From: Gaiellasilicea sp963731615
GTDB taxonomy: Bacteria > Actinomycetota > Thermoleophilia > Gaiellales > Gaiellaceae
DNA: 64,000 bases
Assembly: GCA_963731615.1 (NCBI GenBank)
Contig: CAVSWD010000008.1
Coordinates: 186,001 to 250,000 of the forward strand
Direction: 5' to 3'
The notes below the pieces were generated by a model. That model saw nothing but the letters and a program-made list of their open reading frames with translations. It had not been told where the DNA came from and made no database searches. Shown here piece by piece: positions 57,777-64,000 of this stretch. A program made the translations under genes and the position numbers. The number at the start of each line of letters is the position of its first letter. Within the stretch, counting starts at the first letter, position 1.

Positions 57777-60371
57777 CTAGCCGCCGATCGCGACCGCGAC
57801 GGTGCCCTGCTCCGCCAGCGCGGCCTGGGCGGCGGCGAGGCGGGCGAGCGGCACGCGGTAGGGGCTGCACGACACGTAGTCGAGCCCGAGCCGGTGACAG
57901 AACGCGACCGAGTTCGGCTCGCCGCCGTGCTCGCCGCAGATCCCGAGCTTGAGGTCGTCCCGCGCGCCGCGGCCGCGCTCGACCGCGATCTGCATCAGGT
58001 CGCCGACGCCGTCCTGGTCGATCGTCTCGAACGGGTCGCGCTCGAGCACGCCGGTCTCGAGGTAGTGCGAGAGGAAGCGGCCGCCGTCGTCGCGCGAGAT
58101 CCCGAGCGCGGTCTGGGTCAGGTCGTTCGTGCCGAAGGAGAAGAAGTCGGCGTGCTCGGCGATCTCGTCGGCGCGCACGCACGCGCGCGGCAGCTCGATC
58201 ATCGTCCCGACCAGGTAGTCGAGCTCGCCCTCCTCGGCCGCCACGCGCACGGTCAGCTCGCGCAGCCGCCGCAGCTCCTCGCCGAAGCCGACGAGCGGGT
58301 GCATGATCTCGACGAGCGGCGCCTCACCGCCGCGCTCGCGCACCGCGATCGCCGCGCGCACGATCGCCCGCACCTGCATCTCGTAGATCTCGGGGAAGAA
58401 GAGCCCGAGCCGGCAGGCGCGCCAGCCGAGCATCGGGTTCGACTCGTGCAGCGAGCGGATCCGCTCGCGCACGCGCTCGTCCTGCTCCTCCTCGAGCGAG
58501 GGCAGGAACTCGTGCAACGGCCAGTCGAGCAGCCGGATCGTCACCGGCAGGCCCGCCATCGCCTCGAAGATCCCCTCGAAGTCGGCCTGCTGGATCGGGA
58601 GCAGGCGCTCGAGCGCCGAGCGGCGGCCGTCCTCGTCGGCGGCGAGGATCATCTCGCGCATCAGCCCGAGCCGGTCGGCGTCCGCGAACATGTGCTCTGT
58701 CCGGCAGAGCCCGATCCCCTCCGCCCCGAACTCGCGCGCCTTCGCCGAGTCCTCGGGCGTGTCGGCGTTCGTGCGCACCTTCAGCCGGCGGATCCCGTCC
58801 GCCCACTCGAGGATCGCGGAGAAGTCGTCGTTGATCTGCGGCGGCACGAGCGGCACCGAGCCGACGATCACCTCGCCGGTGCCGCCGTCGATCGTGATCG
58901 TGTCGCCCTCCTTCAGCTCGTGTCCGGGCAGCCGGGCGGTCTTGGCGCGCACGTCGACGTGCAGCGCCTCGCAGCCGGTGACGCAGGGCGTGCCCATCCC
59001 GCGCGCGACGACGGCCGCGTGCGAGGTCAGCCCGCCGTGCGCGGTCAGGATCCCGGCCGCCTGCACCATCCCGTGGAAGTCGTCGGGCGTCGTCTCCCAG
59101 CGGACGAGGATGACGCTCTCGCCCGCCTTGCCGCGCTCCTCGGCCGTGTCGGCGTCGAAGACGATCGCGCCGGACGCGGCACCCGGCGAGGCGTTCAGGC
59201 CCTTCGCGACCACGTCGACCTCGGCGGACGGATCGATCATCGGGTGCAGCAGCTGGTCGAGCTGGGCGGGATCGATCCGGGCGACCGCTTCCTCCTTCGA
59301 GATCATCCCCTCGTCGACCATCTCGACGGCGGCGCGCAGCGCGGCAGCGGCCGTCCGCTTCGCCGACCGCGTCTGCAGCAGGAAGAGCGTCCCGTCCTCG
59401 ACGGTGAACTCGATGTCCTGCATGTCGCGGTAGTGCTCCTCGAGCCGGCGGATCGTGTCGAGCAGCTGCTGGTACGCCTCGGGCAGCAGCTCGCCCATCC
59501 GCTCGATCGGCTCGGGCGTGCGGATCCCGGCGACGACGTCCTCGCCCTGCGCGTTCTGGAGGAACTCGCCGTAGAGGCGGCTCTCGCCGGTGGACGGGTC
59601 GCGCGTGAAGCAGACGCCGGTGCCGGAGCTGTCGCCCTTGTTGCCGAAGACCATCTGGACGACGTTGACCGCCGTGCCGAGATCGTCGGCGATCTCATAG
59701 GTGCGCCGGTAGACCTGCGCGCGCGGCGAGTTCCACGAGTCGAAGACCGCCCTCACGGCCTTCTCGAGCTGCGCGCGGGCGTCTTGCGGGAACGCCGCAC
59801 CCGTCTCGTCGGCGTAGATCTGCTTGAACGTCTCGATCAGCCCGCCCAGGTCGGCCGCGGTCAGCTCGACGTCCTGCTTCACGCCCCGCGCCGCCTTCAG
59901 ATCGGTGAGCGGCTGCTCGAAGCGATGTCCTTCGACACCGTCGACGACCTCGCCGTACATCTGGATCAGGCGCCGGTAGGAGTCGTAGGCGAAGCGCTCG
60001 TTGCCGGTCGTCTTCGCGAGGCCCGCGACCGCGTCGTCGTTGAGGCCGAGGTTGAGGATCGTGTCCATCATCCCGGGCATCGACACGGCTGCTCCGGAGC
60101 GGACCGAGACGAGCAGCGGGTCGGTCGGGTCGCCGAAGCGCTTGCCCGCCTTCTCCTCGAGCGAGGTGATGTGCTTCGCGACCTCGCCCTCGAGCCCGTC
60201 GGGCAGCTCGCCGCCGGAGGTCATGTACGCCCGGCAGGCGTCGGTCGTGATCGTGAACCCGGCCGGGACCGGGACGCCCAGCGCGGTCATCTCCGCGAGG
60301 CCGATTCCCTTGCCGCCGAGCAGCTCGCGGCCACCGGTCGTCTCCTCGTCGAAGTCGTAGACGTAGCGCAT
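57777..60371 (-). CDS. ppdK: Pyruvate, phosphate dikinase
   Basis: An 864-residue enzyme interconverting pyruvate, ATP and phosphate with PEP, AMP and PPi. ATP-grasp N-domain: LLGGKGIGLAEMTALGVPVP, SVRSGAAVSMPGMMDTILN. Swivelling domain: LTAHGGLTSHAAVVARGMGT with the phosphorylated His. PEP domain: GAEGIGLCRTEHMF, MIELPRACVRADEIAE and SFGTNDLTQTALGISRDDGG. Length and domain order are complete and the frame is intact. It allows gluconeogenic PEP synthesis, feeding MurA among others. Confidence 0.97.
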   Translation of the reverse strand: MRYVYDFDEETTGGRELLGGKGIGLAEMTALGVPVPAGFTITTDACRAYMTSGGELPDGLEGEVAKHITSLEEKAGKRFGDPTDPLLVSVRSGAAVSMPGMMDTILNLGLNDDAVAGLAKTTGNERFAYDSYRRLIQMYGEVVDGVEGHRFEQPLTDLKAARGVKQDVELTAADLGGLIETFKQIYADETGAAFPQDARAQLEKAVRAVFDSWNSPRAQVYRRTYEIADDLGTAVNVVQMVFGNKGDSSGTGVCFTRDPSTGESRLYGEFLQNAQGEDVVAGIRTPEPIERMGELLPEAYQQLLDTIRRLEEHYRDMQDIEFTVEDGTLFLLQTRSAKRTAAAALRAAVEMVDEGMISKEEAVARIDPAQLDQLLHPMIDPSAEVDVVAKGLNASPGAASGAIVFDADTAEERGKAGESVILVRWETTPDDFHGMVQAAGILTAHGGLTSHAAVVARGMGTPCVTGCEALHVDVRAKTARLPGHELKEGDTITIDGGTGEVIVGSVPLVPPQINDDFSAILEWADGIRRLKVRTNADTPEDSAKAREFGAEGIGLCRTEHMFADADRLGLMREMILAADEDGRRSALERLLPIQQADFEGIFEAMAGLPVTIRLLDWPLHEFLPSLEEEQDERVRERIRSLHESNPMLGWRACRLGLFFPEIYEMQVRAIVRAAIAVRERGGEAPLVEIMHPLVGFGEELRRLRELTVRVAAEEGELDYLVGTMIELPRACVRADEIAEHADFFSFGTNDLTQTALGISRDDGGRFLSHYLETGVLERDPFETIDQDGVGDLMQIAVERGRGARDDLKLGICGEHGGEPNSVAFCHRLGLDYVSCSPYRVPLARLAAAQAALAEQGTVAVAIGG

Positions 60372-60384
60372 GCCGGGCGGGAAT

Positions 60385-60992
60385 CTACACTCGCACCCGG
60401 AAGCGCAGATGCGTCGCGTGCGGCGACTCGATCACGTCGTAACGCTCGAACGCGAGATCCGTGCGCCCGATCCGGTCGAACAGGCGCTTGCCCGCGCCGA
60501 GCAGCACCGGCGAGACGGTGAGCGTGAAGTCGTCCACCACGCCCACCTCGAGGTACTGGCGGAGCAGGTCACCGCCGCCCATCAGGATCACGTTCTTGCC
60601 TCCGGCGGCAGCTCCGTCGCCGCGCCAAGCGCCGCCTCGGTTCCGTCGGTGACGAACTCGAAGGTCGTGTCGCCCTTGACGACGGTTTCGCGCGGCCGGT
60701 GCGTGACGACGAAGACGGGCACCCCGAAACCTGGATCATCGCCCCAGCCGTCGACGACGTCGTGCATCGTCCGGCCGACGAGCCACGCACCGCCGCCGGC
60801 GAAGACCTCGTCGATGTAGTCCTGGTCGACGCCGTCGGCCGAGCCGCTCTCCTCGCCGTAGCGCCACGGACCGCCGAAGACCCAGTAGTGCAGCCGCTCG
60901 CCGTCGTCGCCGAGACCCGCGCCGAGCCGGTCGTTCGGGCCCGTGTAGTAGCCGTCGAGCGAGATCGTGATTCCCGCGACCACCTTGCCCAT
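60385..60992 (-). CDS. Dihydrofolate reductase-like (RibD C-terminal) protein, one frame break
   Basis: From ATG 60992: GKVVAGITISLDGYYTGPND, LHYWVFGGPWRYGEESGSAD, AWLVGRTMHDVVDGWGDD, VPVFVVTHRPRETVVKGDTT. Near 60600 the frame breaks and continues KNVILMGGGDLLRQYLEVGV, DDFTLTVSPVLLGAGKRLFD to 60385. This is the free-standing RibD_C/DHFR-like reductase common in actinobacteria; its substrate is unknown. Total ~200 residues. Confidence 0.83.
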
Positions 60993-61034
60993 GTCAGCTC
61001 CTTTTCGTCGTGGGGACATACGGCATACTGCGCA

Positions 61035-61716
61035 ATGAGCGGTCACATCCTCGCCATGGGCGGCGGAGCTCTGCTCCACCGCGACTCGCGGATCGAGGAC
61101 TTCATGCTCGGCCTCGCGCGGTCGCGCGGCCGCGCGTCTGCTGGCTGCCGCACCGCCGTCGGCGAGAAGCCGGAGCGGATCGTCCGCTTCTACGACGAGT
61201 TCTCGCGAGCGCCGCGATGTGCGGCCGAGCCACCTGACGCTCTTCGGCATGCCCGAGGATCCGGCGGCGCACGTCGCGACGCAGGACGTGATCTACGTCG
61301 GCGGCGGCAACACCGCGAACATGCTCGCGATCTGGCGCGTGCACGGGATCGACCACGCGCTGCGCGAGGCCTGGGAGCGCGGCGCGGTCGTCGGCGGCAT
61401 GAGCGCCGGCGCCAACTGCTGGTTCGAGGACTCCGTCACCGACTCGTTCGGCCCGACGCTGCGCGCGCTCGGCGGCGGCCTCGGGCTGCTCCAGGGCAGC
61501 TTCTGCCCGCACTACGACGGCGAGCCGGAGCGGCGGCCGACCTACACGCGGCTCGTGCGCGACGGCGGGATCGCGCCGGGCTACGCCGCAGACGACGACG
61601 CGGCCTTCCACTTCGCGGGCACCGAGCTGCGCGAGGTCGTCAGCCAGCGCGAGGGCGCGCGCGGCTACCGCGTCACGACCGACGGCGAGGAGCCGCTCGA
61701 GACGCGCGTGCTGTGA
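61035..61716 (+). CDS. Peptidase E (S51 dipeptidase) family, frame breaks near 61130-61215
   Basis: ATG 61035: SGHILAMGGGALLHRDSRIE, DFMLGLARSRG, then out-of-frame pieces (CWLPTAVGEK, RFYDEFS) before the clean frame HLTLFGMPEDPAAHVATQD, VIYVGGGNTANMLAIWRVHG and VVGGMSAGANCWFEDSVTDS. GMSAG holds the nucleophilic Ser of S51 peptidases, which cleave Asp-X dipeptides and cyanophycin products. The cytosolic protein is ~227 residues. Its stop overlaps the next gene (GTGA). Confidence 0.83.
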
Positions 61717-62287
61717 AGCGTGTCGCGATCGTCGCGAGCGCGAGCGGCAACGGCAAGACGACGCTCGGCCGCGAGCTCGCGCGCCGGCTCGACGTGCCCT
61801 TCGTCGAGCTCGACGCCCTCGTGCACGGGCCGAATTGGATCGAGACGCCGCGACGACGAGCTGCGCGATCGCCGTCGAGCCGGTGCTCGCCGGAGACGGG
61901 CTGGGTGATCGACGGCACGTACCGTGGCAAGCTCGGAGACCTCGTCCTCGAGCAGGCGGACACCGTCGTCTGGCTCGATCTGCCGCTCCGCGTCTGGCTG
62001 CCGCGCCTCGCTGCGGCGCACGCTGCGCCGGAGTCCGCCGGCGCGAGACGCTCTGGAACGACAACCGGAGATCGCTGCGGAGCGCGTTCTGGGGCCGCGA
62101 GTCGCTCTTCGTCTTCGCGTTCCGCATGCACTTCGGCCGCCGGCGACGCTATCCGATCGAGCTCGCCCACTTCCACGTCGTCCGCCTCCGCAGCCCGGCC
62201 GCGGTCGAGCGCTGGCTCGACGACTACAGCAGCTCGGCGATGAGCGCGGCCGCGCGGGCGGCGCCGTCGGTCTCGACCGACCGGTAG
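61713..62287 (+). CDS. P-loop kinase, adenylate-kinase-like, several frame breaks
   Basis: GTG 61713 starts KRVAIVASASGNGKTTLGRE with a Walker A GNGKTT, then LDVPFVELDALVHGPNWIE. After a break near 61855 the frame has GWVIDGTYRGKLGDLVLEQA and DTVVWLDLPLRVWLPRLAA. After another near 62030 it reads LWNDNRRSLRSAFWGRESLF and HFHVVRLRSPAAVERWLDD. This is the AAA/adenylate-kinase-like group with a DxDxL-free core, often annotated adenylate kinase or shikimate kinase-like; substrate unknown. Its end overlaps the converging gene by 64 bp. Confidence 0.75.
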
Positions 62288-64000
62288 TCGACCTCGCGGC
62301 CGATCTCCTCGGCGATCGCGGCTGCGATCTCGCCCGGGCCGTCGGTCTCGAACTCCATCCGCCGCCCGGCCCCGTAGCGCTCGAGCCGGTGGTGAACGTG
62401 GAAGTTCTGCTCGAAGTGGTGTCGCAGCGGGAAGTAGAGGAACGGGCGCCGGTTGGCGGTCAGCTCCATCGAGGTCGTCAAGCCGCCCTGCACGACCGCA
62501 AGGTCGCACGCGGCGAGGTGCCGGTAGAGCTCGTGCACGTACGCCCGGATTTCGAGCCCGTCGTGCTCCGCCAGCGTCGCCGGATCGATCCGCGGGCCGG
62601 CGACGACCACCATCCGCAGCTCCGGCACCAGTCGCCTTCGCTTGGGGAAACGCCTCGATCACCCGCTGGAGCAGATGACCTCCGACCCCGGAGCCGCCGA
62701 CGGTGACGATGCAGACCTGCTCGTTCGGCTTGTAGCCGAGCTCGTCCCGCAGCTTCTCTCGGTCGGCGACGGGCTCGAACCCGGTCACGTAGCCGGAGAA
62801 GTCGTAGTGCTGCTCCGTCCAGTCGCGGATTCCCGGCAGGCCGTTCCCGAATGAGTTCGGGCACGACGTCGTCCGGGTTGCCGACGAAGACGGCGCGGTC
62901 GCGGATGCGCGGGAAGCGCGCGATGTGCTCGATCATCTCGGCGTTGTAGTCGGTCGTGAGGAAGCTCTCGTGCTCGCCGCCGTCATCCATCGGCAGCCAG
63001 CCGACGAAATCCGTCAGCCACACGTACGCGGCCGACTTCAGCTCCGGGTTCTCGTGCAGGAAGTAGTCGATCTCCCACGCCTCGTCGCCGATCCAGAGGT
63101 CGTAGCTCTCCTCGCGCGCGACGTCGAGGAAGAGCATGAAGTTCGCGACGAGGATCTCATCCATCCGGCGGATCGCCTGGAAGGCATGCAGGTCGTGCTC
63201 GGCCGACTCGCTCTCGATGTGCGCCGACTCGTTCGCAAGTAGCGCGCTCGCAGGGTGGATCCGCTCGCCTTCGGCCTCGAGCACAGTCGTCACCGGGTGC
63301 TGTGCGAGCCAGTCGATCTCGAGGTCAGGGTGGAGCTTCCGTAGCTCCTGGGCGATCGCCACGTCGCGGCGCGCATGGCCAAGGCCGATCGGCGAGGAGA
63401 CGTAGAGCGCCCGCCGGCGGCGGCTGAGCGCCCGGGTCCACGTCTTCACCTTCGGCGCCGGCGGCGCGACCGTCTCGCCGAACTCCTTCAGCAGACCGTT
63501 GACCTTGACGGGGTGGCGCGCGGTCGGGATGTGACCCGCGCCCTCGAGCGCGACGAACGTTCCGCCCGTGAGCTCCGCGACCGCGAGCGCGCGCTCGCGG
63601 GTTTGGCAGTTGTCCAGCTCGCCGTGGACGACGAGCACCGGGCACCGAACGCGTGCGACGAGCTCGCGGGCCTCCTCCTCGCTCGCGAACGGCGGCGGGG
63701 CCTCCTCGTCGGCGAGAACGAGCGACTCGACGCCTCCGTCGAGTCCCCACCGGACGCAGTCCTCGATCTGCTTCGTCGAATGCGGCTCGGGGAGCTGCTG
63801 CGAGAAGAAGAACTCGAGGAACCCGCGGAAGTCGCGCCGCCAGTAGTGGACGTTCCACTTGGCCCAGCCCTCGTCGGTGTCGAGCGGCTCGGTGGACGGA
63901 TACCGACGGTAGTTCGGATGTCCCGACGTCAGCCGCGGAAGGCAGGGAGAGATCGCGGCAACCCCGAGCGCCAGTGCTGGGTCCGTGGCGGCGAGCATGA
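62224..64000 (-). CDS. Alpha/beta-hydrolase - glycosyltransferase fusion (5' end beyond window, two frame breaks)
   Basis: A single open frame enters from the right edge. Its first ~190 residues are the C-terminal half of an alpha/beta hydrolase (PVLVVHGELDNCQTRERALA with the acid, LEGAGHIPTARHPVKVNGLL with the His). The nucleophile is outside. Without a stop it continues into a GT-B glycosyltransferase: ALYVSSPIGLGHARRDVAIA, DLWIGDEAWEIDYFLHENPE. Breaks near 62855 and 62645 are bridged by FGNGLPGIRDWTEQHYDFSG, GYKPNEQVCIVTVGGSGVGG and the GT1-like end DLAVVQGGLTTSMELTANRR. The sugar-transfer target is unknown. Confidence 0.78.

Noticed and set aside
57894..60521. An 875-codon plus-strand open frame opposite ppdK
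   Set aside because: Antisense shadow of an intact pyruvate phosphate dikinase; the composition is His/Arg/Val-rich without motifs.
1..64000. CRISPR arrays, prophage or IS elements
   Set aside because: No regularly spaced repeats, transposase, integrase or phage structural genes were seen anywhere in the window.

Overview
The window is a 64-kb, very GC-rich, gene-dense chromosomal segment that reads as a deep-branching actinobacterium, most likely class Thermoleophilia (inference). The case rests on: many GTG/TTG starts and ATGA/GTGA overlaps; actinobacterial cell-division genes (sepF, yggT, divIVA); a MerR-type FtsR next to a GarA-like FHA protein; an RsiG-like small protein carrying one c-di-GMP motif; a MurA with Asp in place of the catalytic Cys; a GMP-pyrophosphorylase/phosphomannomutase fusion; and a LexA-type SOS box of the Gram-positive GAAC-N4-GTTC form. 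It looks like ordinary chromosome. I see no phage, IS transposase, integrase, CRISPR array or plasmid gene.

Layout. 1-9.4 kb: end of an HD-GYP protein, a homing-endonuclease-repeat protein, a stand-alone glutamine amidotransferase, two convergent principal-type sigma factors, CorA, an EamA exporter, UppP and small or unknown proteins. 9.4-19.6 kb: ftsR-FHA-rsiG signalling genes, the sugar-nucleotide fusion with pgsA, a GT2, a DegT aminotransferase, a HutF-like deiminase, a secreted glycosidase and tRNA-Pro(GGG). 19.6-30.7 kb: a minus-strand core block rluD-rpsB-tsf-pyrH-frr-uppS-cdsA-dxr-rseP-ispG-proS covering translation, isoprenoid and lipid-carrier synthesis. 30.7-36.5 kb: lspA, dksA-like, DUF167, divIVA, yggT, sepF, yggS, pgeF, cca and ridA, mostly overlapping. 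36.5-49.7 kb: a HisB-like protein, subtilase, murA, an FnIII surface protein, aminotransferase, nuclease/phosphatase-like protein, GT4 and two GH15 enzymes. 49.8-56.2 kb: dnaE2, a double cupin, a TfoX-like protein, a DUF6504-like protein, imuB and a GNAT around two tandem SOS boxes. 56.2-64 kb: comB, rhomboid, ppdK, a DHFR-like reductase, peptidase E, a P-loop kinase and a hydrolase-glycosyltransferase fusion.

The main themes are envelope building (UppP, UppS, CdsA, PgsA, MurA, LspA, SepF/DivIVA, glycosyltransferases), isoprenoid precursors (Dxr, IspG feeding UppS) and mutagenic repair (ImuB, DnaE2).

Two cautions. At least fifteen genes have reading-frame breaks, including indispensable ones (rpsB, pyrH, ispG, murA, rseP). 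The translated fragments line up as single proteins across each break, so base-level sequence errors are a better explanation than pseudogenes. I give such genes as single CDS entries and state where the frame shifts. The most unusual structural signal is a family of three composite repeats (3170, 7472, 22763): a conserved GC-rich module next to a perfect 13-14 bp hairpin whose stem sequence differs at each locus but stays fully paired.
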